8,160 nucleotides of DNA from the NCBI GenBank assembly GCA_003857395.1, contig RPRC01000255.1:1-8160 (forward strand), given 5' to 3'. The notes beneath the pieces were generated by a model. The model was not told the DNA's origin. It was given only the letters and a program-made list of their open reading frames with translations, and ran no database searches. Position 1 is the first letter of the stretch. Each line of letters starts with the position of its first letter. Made by a program: the position numbers and the translations under genes. Shown here one piece after another: positions 1-7,247 of this stretch. The stretch comes from Geobacter sp. (GTDB taxonomy: Bacteria; Desulfobacterota; Desulfuromonadia; Geobacterales; Geobacteraceae).

Positions 1-508
1 CCAGGGGGCGACCGGGGATATGCATGCCCATGGCGCTCACTATCACGGGAATCGACAATGCCAAAGCAATCCAGAAACGTCTTTTCATATCCAGCAGTTC
101 CTGGTTCTCCTCCTCTGCCACGACCACCAACCGTGCCTCAAGAGCCATGCCGCACTTCGGGCAGTCCCCCGGCGTGTCCTGAACAACTTCGGGGTGCATC
201 GAACAGGTCCATTCGGTTTGCTGGAGTGGTGCTGTCTCTCCGGCAAATTCCAGCGCCATACCGCACTTCGGACAGGGTGCAGGTTTGGTGGAATGCACTT
301 CCGGACACATCGGGCAGAAGTAATACCCCTCTCTGGCCTCTTCCTGCCCGGTTTTGCTCTGGGCTGCCAGGTTGAGAAATTTGTCGGGATTCTCTCTGAA
401 CTTGATGCGGCAATGTTCGCAACAAAAAAAATAACTAACACCGTCATGGTCGAAACGGTATGGTGAGGAATCGGCATGCACATCCATTCCACAGACTGGA
501 TCTTTCAT
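1..508 (-). CDS. Heavy-metal (probably copper) translocating P-type ATPase, N-terminal part, cut by window edge
   Basis: The first 169 codons of a P1B-type ATPase are present; the rest lies beyond the left edge. Residues 1-45 form a YHS domain starting MKDPVCGMDV, with a CCEHC cluster at 29-33. Two heavy-metal-binding repeats follow: residues 63-86 (CPMC at 65-68, CPKCGMAL from 79) and 100-123 (CSMHPEV from 102, CPKCGMALE from 116). A charged stretch leads into the first membrane helix at about 145-162. In known family members these Cys/Met/His modules bind Cu or related soft metals before export across the inner membrane. The start is the ATG at 506-508, with AGGAGA four bases upstream (513-518). 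The first repeat has Cys68 where the second has His105. Copper is the likely substrate, but Ag or other metals cannot be excluded without the membrane part. It lies downstream of a wrecked two-component pair on the same strand. Confidence 0.9.
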   Translation of the reverse strand, partial: MKDPVCGMDVHADSSPYRFDHDGVSYFFCCEHCRIKFRENPDKFLNLAAQSKTGQEEAREGYYFCPMCPEVHSTKPAPCPKCGMALEFAGETAPLQQTEWTCSMHPEVVQDTPGDCPKCGMALEARLVVVAEEENQELLDMKRRFWIALALSIPVIVSAMGMHIPGRPL

Positions 509-532
509 AATTTCTCCTGACGATAAAGTCAT

Positions 533-552
533 AATATGGTCTGACAATATGG
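533..552 (-). promoter_or_regulatory. Direct repeat upstream of the P-type ATPase, possible operator
   Basis: On the minus strand CCATATT occurs twice, at 546-552 and 533-539, with starts 13 bases apart, about 25-45 bases upstream of the ATPase start. Spacing near one helical turn suits a regulator site or AT-rich promoter DNA. No clear -35/-10 pair is visible. The assignment is weak. Confidence 0.2.
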
Positions 553-619
553 GTACACTTGCTGGTGCGCGTGGGTACCTTCGGTTCGAAAAGATATCAG
601 ACATCTTGCTCATCTTTCT

Positions 620-723
620 TCAGGTCTTTACCGTGTTTTCCAACTCCCGCACATTGCCTGGCCAGTGGTAGGAGACCAAGGCTTTCACGGCTTCAGGTGA
701 AAATTTGACGGCATCCGCTCCAT
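620..723 (-). pseudogene. Remnant of a sigma-54-dependent response regulator (end of AAA+ domain)
   Basis: Reading minus from 721, the frame encodes [20 protein letters not shown] followed by [13 protein letters not shown] and a stop at 620-622. The [10 protein letters not shown] motif is diagnostic of the C-terminal part of the AAA+ domain of NtrC-type activators. The receiver domain, Walker A and B, the GAFTGA loop and the Fis-type DNA-binding domain are all missing. A one-base frame change after ENTV would read [10 protein letters not shown] and then stop, so the 3' end may also carry a frameshift. The fragment follows the truncated sensor kinase out of frame, as if a deletion removed everything between the two. 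It cannot be a functional regulator. Confidence 0.8.
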
Positions 724-1127
724 GATTGGCGACTCAACTGCTTATAGGACTGTTCAAGGCCCAGGGCCGTCTGCCGTAACTGAGCTGCTTTTACTTGCTC
801 CCGCTGGGAAAGCAGTCCGGTAATGCCGCCGACCACGTTGTAGAGGATAATTTCCAGATATTTCTCCAGTTCCAGGTGAATGTGTTCACCCCACTGAAAA
901 AGAACATGGGGTGCGTAGGCGATGCTCACGACCAGTGCGCAACCGAGACCTCCCCGAAGGCCGAACCAGAGCGCGGCCATGATGATCGGGATATAGTAGA
1001 GTCTCTGGTAGATATCATGGAGCATCGGCAGAGTGAGTGGCGTGAAGTAATGGAGCACACTGATGCTGGTGACAAATATCAGCAGGAAAATGATACGCAC
1101 TACAAAGGTCTTTCTGATCGTTTCCAT
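693..1127 (-). pseudogene. Truncated membrane sensor histidine kinase (N-terminal membrane domain only)
   Basis: The 144-codon frame begins METIRKTFVVRIIFLLIFVT and has four probable membrane helices at about 8-27, 42-57, 60-76 and 89-106. A coiled segment from about 108 contains SQRE and LEQSYKQLS, a layout typical of the sensor half of membrane histidine kinases. The HisKA domain with its phospho-accepting His and the HATPase domain are absent. Kinase-like sequence ends near residue 134 (about position 725). The last ten or so residues are out-of-frame translation of a sigma-54 activator fragment, ending at a TGA. The start at 1127 has only a weak GGGGG tract nine bases upstream. A short membrane protein could still be made, but kinase activity is impossible. 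The intact ancestor was probably a kinase/sigma-54-regulator pair next to the metal ATPase gene. Confidence 0.8.
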
Positions 1128-1448
1128 GGGAGGTATCCCCCGAATGTTCTTTCTGTATTCACTGCATCTGGCAGTTTTTTGCTTTTGTAATAGGTACGTT
1201 TACAAGGAGCATACCAAAATCCAGTGCAGCGAAATCCCCTGCAATGAAGCAGGGCGTAGGGATATTTTAGCAAAAGGATAGAGTACTGTCTGTAGAATAT
1301 TCTTGACGAAAATAATATTCCACAAGACCTCTGTACCTTGTCCCCTGTCTGCCAGATTTGGTTCTTTACTTCTCCCAATTGTTATTGGATTCATAAATAA
1401 AAGCAAAAAATCGGTCCATGTTCTGGAAGTAAATGCGGCATTCTATCC

Positions 1449-1490
1449 AAACAACAGGCTGTTTTCACAGTTGAATACGGCCTGTTGTTT
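1449..1490. terminator. Perfect 11-bp stem-loop, possible transcription end for the minus-strand operon
   Basis: AAACAACAGGC at 1449-1459 pairs perfectly with GCCTGTTGTTT at 1480-1490 across a 20-base loop. It lies about 110 bases past the stop codon of the HD-GYP gene. On either strand the only U-run is the three or four U at the stem end, so it is a weak intrinsic terminator. It could act bidirectionally or protect the 3' end of the operon message. Confidence 0.4.
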
Positions 1491-1491
1491 T

Positions 1492-1520
1492 CCGGCTGAA
1501 CTGGCGTTCAACCGGTTTTT
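1492..1520 (+). terminator. Intrinsic-terminator-like hairpin on the plus strand
   Basis: CCGGCTGAAC at 1492-1501 pairs with GTTCAACCGG at 1506-1515 (nine of ten pairs, one C-A mismatch) around a TGGC tetraloop. It is followed directly by five T, then more T-rich sequence to about 1535. This is the classic form of a Rho-independent terminator for plus-strand transcription. No plus-strand gene was recognised upstream, so it may end an unannotated RNA or antisense transcript, or be fortuitous. Confidence 0.45.
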
Positions 1521-1602
1521 AGAGTTTTATTTTTGTGTTTGAAAGGCAGAAAAACGATGGCAGGAAGGCGAAATGCTCAGAGCGTTATTGACGGGCAGGT
1601 TT

Positions 1603-2664
1603 TTACTGGTAGCTATCCCTTATCTTGACGAAATCCGCCAGGTGACTAAAGAAGAGCTCGAGAAGTACCGGATCAAAGGCGGTACCCTTCCCTTCTATCA
1701 TGATATCCATGACCTTTTCGAAAGAAAATGGCTTTTTATAGGGCCGTTCCGACAGTAATGAGTCGAAGACATCGGTTATCGTTACGATTCTTCCGTATAT
1801 GTGAATATTATTACCGGCAATCCCTGCTGGATAGCCGCTTCCATCCCATTTTTCATGATGTTGCAGGGCAATTATGCGTCCTGCCTTGATTACCGGGAGG
1901 CTGTCGTCATCCGAAAGGATCCTGCCGCCGATGGTAGTGTGTGTCTTCATTATTTCGAATTCTTTTTTATCAAGAGGGCCTGGTTTGAGGAGGATGTTGT
2001 CAGGGATACCGATCTTGCCTACATCGTGGAGCGGTGAAGCATAACGCACCATCTCCACCTCGTCCATAGGCAGTTTGGCATATTCAGCCAATTTCATGGA
2101 AAGTTCGCTGATCCGGCGGGTATGCATTCCGGTTTCACTGTCACGAAATTCGCCCGCCCGGCCAAGCTGAATCGAAATTTCCAGTTCGGCCTTCTGTGAT
2201 AAGGCCAGCGCTTGCCGAAGGTCCAGGGTCTTTCTGACCACTTCGGCTTCCAGAATGGCATTCATTTCGCGAATAAGGTCTCCCTGTTTTTTGCTCCTCA
2301 CGTGGTTCATCACACGAAGCTTCAACTCGGTCGGATCATACGGCTTCGTCATGAAATCGTCGGCACCCATGGCGAGGGTTTTTTGTACCTCATCACTATC
2401 AACAGTTATGACAATAACCGGGATATTTCGATACCTGTCGCTGGTCTTAATTCGCTGCAACGTTTCAAAACCATTCATGACCGGCATTTCGAGGTCAAGA
2501 AGCACGATGTCGATTTCCGGTCTGTGTTCCAGTATCTCGAGTGCTTCCCTGCCATTGGAAGCAGTCTGGTAGTCAATTCCGCCCAGATCGCTGAGCATGA
2601 GTCTGATCATCTCTATGTTCAGCTCTTCATCGTCAACGGCCAGGATGCCGATCTCATCACTCAT
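1603..2664 (-). CDS. Response regulator with REC and HD-GYP domains (predicted cyclic di-GMP phosphodiesterase)
   Basis: This 353-aa cytoplasmic protein belongs to the RpfG class. REC spans about residues 5-125, with acidic pair D11/D12, phospho-acceptor D57 (LLDLEMP), T87 and K107. A coiled linker at about 128-165 leads to an HD-GYP domain at about 165-345 with HDVGKIGIPD (H213, D214), H242, HHE at 269-271 and DGSGYP at 274-279. The metal-binding and GYP residues are all present, so it should be active in hydrolysing cyclic di-GMP, probably switched by phosphorylation of D57. The ATG at 2664 is chosen because AGGGGGA lies eight bases upstream. An in-frame ATG at 2712 would add 16 residues, has no ribosome binding site and nearly touches the previous gene. 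It is the last gene of a five-gene operon and its likely output effector. Confidence 0.93.
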   Translation of the reverse strand: MSDEIGILAVDDEELNIEMIRLMLSDLGGIDYQTASNGREALEILEHRPEIDIVLLDLEMPVMNGFETLQRIKTSDRYRNIPVIVITVDSDEVQKTLAMGADDFMTKPYDPTELKLRVMNHVRSKKQGDLIREMNAILEAEVVRKTLDLRQALALSQKAELEISIQLGRAGEFRDSETGMHTRRISELSMKLAEYAKLPMDEVEMVRYASPLHDVGKIGIPDNILLKPGPLDKKEFEIMKTHTTIGGRILSDDDSLPVIKAGRIIALQHHEKWDGSGYPAGIAGNNIHIYGRIVTITDVFDSLLSERPYKKPFSFEKVMDIMIEGKGTAFDPVLLELFFSHLADFVKIRDSYQ

Positions 2665-2672
2665 GACTAAAG

Positions 2673-2679
2673 TCCCCCT
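2673..2679 (-). promoter_or_regulatory. Ribosome binding site deciding the start of the HD-GYP gene
   Basis: AGGGGGA on the minus strand ends eight bases before the ATG at 2664, favouring this start over the in-frame ATG at 2712, which has none. Confidence 0.7.
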
Positions 2680-2720
2680 GTAACGAAGCCCTTCTTTGTT
2701 TTCCCAGAACACCGGTACGC

Positions 2721-3137
2721 TTACCTGGTTGCTTTCCGCACTCCGATCTTGGCCAACGTCTCGCGAAACTTGCCGGGTTCAACCGGTTTCACCAGCTGCG
2801 CAGCAGGGTTGATTGTCATGAACGCCTGCATGATCTCCTGTGGAGTATTTACCGAGGACAGGACGATGATCTTTACCTGATTTGACAAGGTGATGCCAAG
2901 ATTTTTTTCCAAGGTACGAATAGCTTTGCCCGCCTCGTGGCCATCCATTTCCGGCATGATAATATCAAGAATAATCAGTCGGAAAGGATCTCCTTTATCA
3001 TGTGAAGCTTGAGCTTTTTCTAAAGCTTCCCGCCCGTTTGACGCAGTCTCGCAGACGGCATAGCCGTCCAGGTAATGCACAATCATCTCCCTGCTCAACT
3101 CATCATCATCTACGACCAGACATTTGCACAAATCCAT
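2721..3137 (-). CDS. Single-domain response regulator (CheY-like receiver)
   Basis: This 138-aa protein is a lone receiver domain. Acidic residues are D10-D12 (VVDDDE), the phospho-acceptor is D58 (IILDIIMPEMDG), the switch residue is S94, and K117-P118 is the conserved Lys-Pro. No output domain follows. Such proteins act by protein-protein contact or as phosphate shuttles or sinks. Here it would most simply accept phosphate from the Hpt domain of the upstream hybrid kinase. The start ATG at 3137 has AAGGAG seven bases upstream, and that site overlaps the last base of the kinase stop codon, so translation is probably coupled. The gap to the kinase is 12 bases. It shares the segment ASNGREALE with the receiver of the next gene, so the two receivers may be related or served by one donor. 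Its partner is inferred. Confidence 0.92.
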   Translation of the reverse strand: MDLCKCLVVDDDELSREMIVHYLDGYAVCETASNGREALEKAQASHDKGDPFRLIILDIIMPEMDGHEAGKAIRTLEKNLGITLSNQVKIIVLSSVNTPQEIMQAFMTINPAAQLVKPVEPGKFRETLAKIGVRKATR

Positions 3138-3149
3138 TCATGTTCTCCT

Positions 3150-5741
3150 TTACACGGTAGTGGTATCACAGTACTGCCCACTTGCGGCAGCTCGAAAAGA
3201 CTCTAGTTCTAGTTTCAGTTGCGGCAGCAGGGTAACCGTTTCGGCAACAGCGCCGTTACAACCCAGTTCTTCAAAGCGTGCCGCCAGCTCTCGAACCCTC
3301 TCGGCTCCTATGTTGGCGGCCATGCCTTTGATGGAGTGGGCGTGAACCCTGAGCGACTCGTCATCTCTATCAGCGACGCTCCGGGAAAGTTGTTGCCATC
3401 GATCAGTAACCCCTTTCAGGAACATACCAACAAATCGCTCAAGTAATTCCTCGCGCCCGTCAAGCCGCGAAAGTAGTCCATCCCGATCAAAAACCGGAGT
3501 TTCGCTATCGTTTTCTTCACAGCTCGTGATTTGTTTCAAAGGAGGCGATGCTTCGACCTGCAGAGGATTAACGAATTCGCGGACTGCCGCGAGGAGTTCT
3601 ACCGGTTTGAACGGTTTTGAGAGATATCCATCCATGCCTGCATCCAGGCATTTGTTTCTATCTTCACCGGCTGCATATGCTGTCAATGCAAGAATCGGTG
3701 TGTTGCCACCCTTTTCCGCCTCCAGCACCCTGATCCGGCGAGTAGCCTCCAGACCGTCCATTCCCGGCATCTGAACATCCATCAAGACCAGATCAAATCT
3801 GTTTTCCGCAAAAGCTTCGATAGCTTGCTGGCCATTCTCCACGAGCGTCACCCGGTGCCCCTGCCTTTCGAGGATTACCGAAGCCAATAGTCGGTTAACT
3901 TCCATGTCATCGGCAACCAGGATATTCAGGATCGATTCACTCCGTACAGGCGTTACAACTTGATAGTTGGCAGGTTCCCTTGATTCTTCGTCGTTGGCAT
4001 AGATCAGCTCCATCGTTTTCACGAGTTCACTGTACACAATCGGTTTTGCGAGGTAACCCTCAAGCTGCGGCAGTTCAAACCGCACTTCCGGGGAGCCGCT
4101 TCCGATGGTGTACAGGGCCACTGTCTTCACGGAAAACATTGGAAGTGCCGACAACTTGAAAAGCGTTTCCGCCACGGCTTCATCCAGAAAGCGCAGATCG
4201 AGGAGGAGTGCAACAAGAGAGTTGTGACCTGTAGCAAGGGTATTCAAGCAGGAAACAAGTTCCGTCCCGTTGCCGGCTGTGAACGTAACCATTCCCCGGC
4301 TAGCGAGAAAGCCGCTCAGCATCAATCGGTTCGTCTCGTTTTTGTCAGCAACAATAACCTTTTTACCGGCTAAACCAGGGCAGGTTTGGTTAGAAAGAAG
4401 CCGGTCGTCTATAGCCAGTTGTACCGTACAATGAAAAATGCTTCCGCGACCGGGTTCACTCTCCACATCGATTGATCCCCCCATGATTTCAACCAATCGC
4501 TTGGTGATTGCCAGACCGAGACCTGTTCCGCCATAGTATTTGGATGTCGAGGCATCAGCCTGTTCAAAGGGGTTGAAAATTCTCACCAGAGCTTCCGGTG
4601 AAATCCCGATACCTTGATCGGAAACAGATATCCGCAACATCACCTGATTGTCTGATTCAGCGGATACCAGCTGGACATTGACTCCAATTTCACCCTGGTC
4701 GGTAAACTTTATGGCATTTCCCACCAGATTGATCAGCACCTGACGCAACCGCGCTGCGTCGCCCCGTAACACATCCGGCACTGCCTGATCGGTAAAGAAA
4801 ACCAGTTCCAGCCCTTTCTCTCCAGCTTTTGTTGCAAGGGAACGCAGTGTCTGGCCAATGATATTTCGTAACTCGAAGGACGTGGGATCCAAGGCAACCT
4901 TTCCTGCCTCGATTTTGGAGATATCCAGAATATCGTTGATAAGCACCATCAAATTTTCCGCGGAATCCCTGATTGTTCCAAGAAACTGGCGATTCTGCTC
5001 AGGAGAGAAGCCCCCCTCCAGCAGCAGTTCCGTCATGCCCATGATGCCGTTCATGGGGGTTCGTATCTCGTGGCTGATATTGGCAAGAAACTCGCTCTTG
5101 GCATGATTTGCCTTTTCGGCCAGCCCTCGGGCAGCCTCCAGTTCCATTGTTCGCTGTCGGACTCGCTCCTCGAGGGTCGTCATGTTCTCCCGCAACATTG
5201 CGTACAGCATGGTACTTTCCAGGGAGTAGGAGCAGGTAAAGAGCACCACTGAAAGAGCATTCAAAGCAGCGGCATCCATGGTGATCGATTCTTCGCTGAG
5301 CAACGCAGTGAATAAACCTCTAATCCTGGAGCGGGTGGCGATGGAATGCAGCAGCATGACCTGCCCATTGTGCAAGGGATGCAGTATTGCCTGATTCCTT
5401 TTCAACGCCCAGGCGAAGGAACCATCCATGATTCTGGCGTCAACCTCCTCCTGCAGTTGGTCGCGGCTCAGTAGCGGAGAACAGACCACAAGCTCAAAAC
5501 TGCCGTCTTCCATAGATTCGAGGCAACCCATTGCCCGGCAGGGAAACAAGCGTCCAATCTGGTTCATGGTGGCATGAAAAATACCATGAGCATCCCTGGC
5601 CTCACTGAGTTCATCATGGAAGTCACCGCTCGAGGTGAGCATCTCAAGTATCGAGACATAACGGCTATTGGTTTCCTCCAGGAAACGGGTCCGTTCCTGG
5701 TAGAACTCCAGCGGTGGACTTTCCAGGCTGCGCAGACTCAT
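3150..5741 (-). CDS. Soluble hybrid sensor histidine kinase: GAF-like, HisKA, HATPase, REC, REC, Hpt
   Basis: This 863-aa protein has no membrane helix, so it senses a cytoplasmic signal or partner. Residues about 45-175 look like a GAF-type sensor (inference). A coiled coil at about 178-215 precedes HisKA with [12 protein letters not shown], phospho-acceptor H224. The HATPase domain shows the N box (N338, N342), DQGIGI from D375 and GGTGLGL at 404-410. The first receiver (about 459-578) keeps D466, D515 and K566 but has KN after D466 and no MPxMDG loop, so it is partly degenerate. The second (about 606-722) is canonical: D611, D612, D655, T687, K709. A C-terminal Hpt domain carries AHSIKG with H802. 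The route is probably H224 to D655 to H802, then to the receivers encoded downstream. Start ATG 5741 has GGAGG four bases upstream and overlaps the previous stop codon as ATGA, indicating coupling. Confidence 0.95.
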   Translation of the reverse strand: MSLRSLESPPLEFYQERTRFLEETNSRYVSILEMLTSSGDFHDELSEARDAHGIFHATMNQIGRLFPCRAMGCLESMEDGSFELVVCSPLLSRDQLQEEVDARIMDGSFAWALKRNQAILHPLHNGQVMLLHSIATRSRIRGLFTALLSEESITMDAAALNALSVVLFTCSYSLESTMLYAMLRENMTTLEERVRQRTMELEAARGLAEKANHAKSEFLANISHEIRTPMNGIMGMTELLLEGGFSPEQNRQFLGTIRDSAENLMVLINDILDISKIEAGKVALDPTSFELRNIIGQTLRSLATKAGEKGLELVFFTDQAVPDVLRGDAARLRQVLINLVGNAIKFTDQGEIGVNVQLVSAESDNQVMLRISVSDQGIGISPEALVRIFNPFEQADASTSKYYGGTGLGLAITKRLVEIMGGSIDVESEPGRGSIFHCTVQLAIDDRLLSNQTCPGLAGKKVIVADKNETNRLMLSGFLASRGMVTFTAGNGTELVSCLNTLATGHNSLVALLLDLRFLDEAVAETLFKLSALPMFSVKTVALYTIGSGSPEVRFELPQLEGYLAKPIVYSELVKTMELIYANDEESREPANYQVVTPVRSESILNILVADDMEVNRLLASVILERQGHRVTLVENGQQAIEAFAENRFDLVLMDVQMPGMDGLEATRRIRVLEAEKGGNTPILALTAYAAGEDRNKCLDAGMDGYLSKPFKPVELLAAVREFVNPLQVEASPPLKQITSCEENDSETPVFDRDGLLSRLDGREELLERFVGMFLKGVTDRWQQLSRSVADRDDESLRVHAHSIKGMAANIGAERVRELAARFEELGCNGAVAETVTLLPQLKLELESFRAAASGQYCDTTTV

Positions 5742-6607
5742 ATTTCCTCCGTAAGGATGGCGCAGGTCTCAGCAATCTGGGGCTCGGCGAGTTTGACGAT
5801 TGTTTCCAAAATGCCTGTCGGCAGACCCAAACGTTGCCAGGCACTCTCATCCAGCGACGATACACACCATTCGGCATTGGCACCGAACTCCAGCCCCTGG
5901 CAGATCAAGTCCGACAGATGGATGACCGCCGCCTCCAGGGGGAACAGTTTGGCGTTGCCGGGAAGGTGATGGCAGGCGACAGGTTCGTACACACTGGCCG
6001 GAATTTTCCAGGCCTGAAAAAGTGACGACCCAACCTCAGCATGGTCGAAGCCCAAGAGTTGCCGCTCAGTAAGGTGGTAGAGTTGCCGGTTATCCTTGCT
6101 TGAAGTGATGGTTAGCGTCATGGCATCCGGCATTGCCGCGCACATCACAAGCTGACCCACGTCATGGAGAATGCCGGTTACGAAGTAACGCTCCACATTC
6201 CCCTCCCGAAGGTAGGTCGCAAGGCAGCGGGCGATAATGCCGCAGGAAATGCTGTGTTTCCAGAACTGCTCCATGCTGAGCAGTTCTTTCGGAATGCCCC
6301 GGAATACCTTGATGACTGAGCTTGCCAGCGCCAGGTCGCGCAATTGCTGGGTTCCGATGATGGTCACCGATTTCAAGATGGAGTCCACTTTGGAGTAGTA
6401 GCCAAACATCGGACTATTGGCGAGCTTCAGAATGCAGGCCGAAAGTCCCTGGTCTTCGTTAATGATCCTGGTGATGTCGGAAATGGAGGTTCGGGGATGG
6501 TTGATTGCATCGTTGAGCCGCGCATAAAACAGGGGAAGAGAGTAGACGGTCCTCGTTTCTTCAATGAGTCTCTCAACCGTCATCGAGGTAACTTTAGGAG
6601 ACGCCAT
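5738..6607 (-). CDS. HDOD domain protein
   Basis: This 289-aa protein carries an HDOD domain over about residues 12-215, with typical family features: [10 protein letters not shown] near 23-32, [12 protein letters not shown] at 59-70, [13 protein letters not shown] at 80-92, WKHS around 116-119, GILHDVG at 145-151, HAEVG at 189-193 and HH at 213-214. H118, H148, D149, H189, H213 and D233 sit where HD-fold metal ligands would, but catalysis is usually unproven for HDOD proteins. In known cases they act as signalling scaffolds or regulators. ATG 6607 has AAGG six bases upstream and lies inside the end of the previous gene (14-base overlap). The 3' end overlaps the kinase start by four bases (ATGA). 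It probably modulates, or is controlled by, the hybrid kinase; that link comes only from gene order. Confidence 0.92.
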   Translation of the reverse strand: MASPKVTSMTVERLIEETRTVYSLPLFYARLNDAINHPRTSISDITRIINEDQGLSACILKLANSPMFGYYSKVDSILKSVTIIGTQQLRDLALASSVIKVFRGIPKELLSMEQFWKHSISCGIIARCLATYLREGNVERYFVTGILHDVGQLVMCAAMPDAMTLTITSSKDNRQLYHLTERQLLGFDHAEVGSSLFQAWKIPASVYEPVACHHLPGNAKLFPLEAAVIHLSDLICQGLEFGANAEWCVSSLDESAWQRLGLPTGILETIVKLAEPQIAETCAILTEEI

Positions 6608-6929
6608 GATTCACCTTCCGAATAGCCGCCAGACGTAATAACTCCTGCACAAAGGAATATTCCAGTCCGGCATGCATGAACAGCCCGTCGAGAGATTTCC
6701 GGGCCTCGGCAAGGTCCTCCAGCGAAACATCGGAGGGCATCTTCGCATCATAGCCAAGATCCTCAGCTCCCGCAATGTTCACTTCTATTACACCCCAGGT
6801 GCGAAAAATCATCAGGTGTTTTCCGGTAAGTTCAGCCCCGCCCCCAAGAAGTAATCGACCGTTTCGATCCTGGACGTCACTCGCCAGGACCATGCCGACC
6901 TCCAGGGCATCAAGGGGTATCATCCCCAT
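6594..6929 (-). CDS. Small protein resembling the N-terminal domain of HD-GYP/HDOD signalling proteins
   Basis: This 111-aa protein is soluble, with no signal or membrane segment. Residues 3-50 read as a beta-rich module: IPLDALEVGMVLASDV, then NGRLLLGGGAELT, then WGVIEVNI. The pattern (LxxGMVLAxDVxxxNGRLLL...LT...WGV) resembles the domain before many HD-GYP phosphodiesterases (DUF3391-like); this is pattern recognition, not a search result. The C-terminal part is helical (EARKSLDGLFMHAGLEY, then FVQELLRLAAIRK). The start is ATG 6929 because AAAGGA lies seven bases upstream. An in-frame ATG at 7034 would add 35 atypical residues without a binding site, and ATG 6923 is too close to any. The gene is first in the operon and overlaps the HDOD gene by 14 bases, so the two are probably translated together and may interact. 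No function is established. Confidence 0.8.
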   Translation of the reverse strand: MGMIPLDALEVGMVLASDVQDRNGRLLLGGGAELTGKHLMIFRTWGVIEVNIAGAEDLGYDAKMPSDVSLEDLAEARKSLDGLFMHAGLEYSFVQELLRLAAIRKVNHGVS

Positions 6930-6936
6930 AGAATAA

Positions 6937-6942
6937 TCCTTT
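6937..6942 (-). promoter_or_regulatory. Ribosome binding site deciding the start of the first operon gene
   Basis: AAAGGA on the minus strand ends seven bases before the ATG at 6929. It supports a 111-residue product over the longer frame starting at 7034. Confidence 0.7.
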
Positions 6943-6998
6943 CTCCAAAAGATACTGACCGGCGGCTTTCCCTGCGGAAGTCTAGAACCAGAACTTTT

Positions 6999-7007
6999 GT
7001 TATAATA
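6999..7007 (-). promoter_or_regulatory. Possible -10 region for the five-gene signalling operon
   Basis: On minus, TATTATAAC lies about 70 bases upstream of the first start codon, giving a leader of about 60 bases. It is preceded by CTTCC...GGAAG, a short inverted repeat at 7009-7025 on plus. No good -35 hexamer is found at 16-18 bases, so the promoter may need an activator or a different site. Because the motif is nearly symmetric, it could also read on plus as TATAAT. Confidence 0.3.
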
Positions 7008-7103
7008 CTTCCCTGGCAAGGAAGCAGAGCTCAATTCACGATAGAAAGCCCGGCCATGTCATCCGGTTGGTGTACCCGGCAGCTGAGAAGTATTCGGTTT
7101 CTA

Positions 7104-7120
7104 GGAGTCTGTCGGACTTA
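7104..7120 (+). repeat. Left terminal inverted repeat of the MITE-like element
   Basis: 17 bases, matching the reverse complement of 7248-7264 at 15 positions; the mismatches are at the 5th and 13th bases. Confidence 0.75.
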
Positions 7121-7247
7121 GGAAATCGAAACGAAATTTGTCTGGGCGAGGACAGATTTTGTCGATTTTGCAGGGTAATAATTATTCTATTGCCCAAAAA
7201 AGCGGCGAAATATGGACCGTCCAGACAGATTTGCAGCAGATTTACCC

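Larger units (their letters stand above)
1128..1602. other. Gene-free stretch with hairpins between the signalling operon and the kinase remnant
   Basis: No frame here has recognisable protein features or a good ribosome binding site. What is visible: a CCCTGC/GCAGGG hairpin at 1237-1254, a small CCAAT/ATTGG inverted repeat at 1375-1388, and two strong stem-loops at 1449-1490 and 1492-1515 (listed separately). The promoter of the kinase remnant should lie near 1130-1260 on minus, but no convincing hexamer pair was found. Confidence 0.5.

Noticed and set aside
85..492. Long minus frame rich in Arg and Ser opposite the start of the ATPase
   Set aside because: It is an off-frame reading of the P-type ATPase gene, whose own frame contains clear YHS and metal-binding motifs.
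1209..1222. GG-N10-GC on minus upstream of the kinase remnant, a minimal sigma-54 promoter pattern
   Set aside because: Only TGG and TGC match the -24/-12 consensus; such matches occur often by chance.
1303..1542. 79-codon plus frame in the gene-free stretch
   Set aside because: No ribosome binding site and no domain; it passes through both hairpins, including the terminator-like one.
2665..2712. N-terminal extension of the HD-GYP regulator by 16 residues
   Set aside because: No ribosome binding site for ATG 2712, and receiver domains normally begin within a few residues of the start, as with ATG 2664.
6943..6985. Leader of the signalling operon on minus contains CGCAGGGAAAGCCGCCGG, reminiscent of part of a GEMM (cyclic di-GMP) riboswitch core
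   Set aside because: The first conserved strand, the tetraloop-bearing stem and the closing GGUAGC...ACC part are not found, and the leader inferred from the -10 box is too short for the full aptamer.
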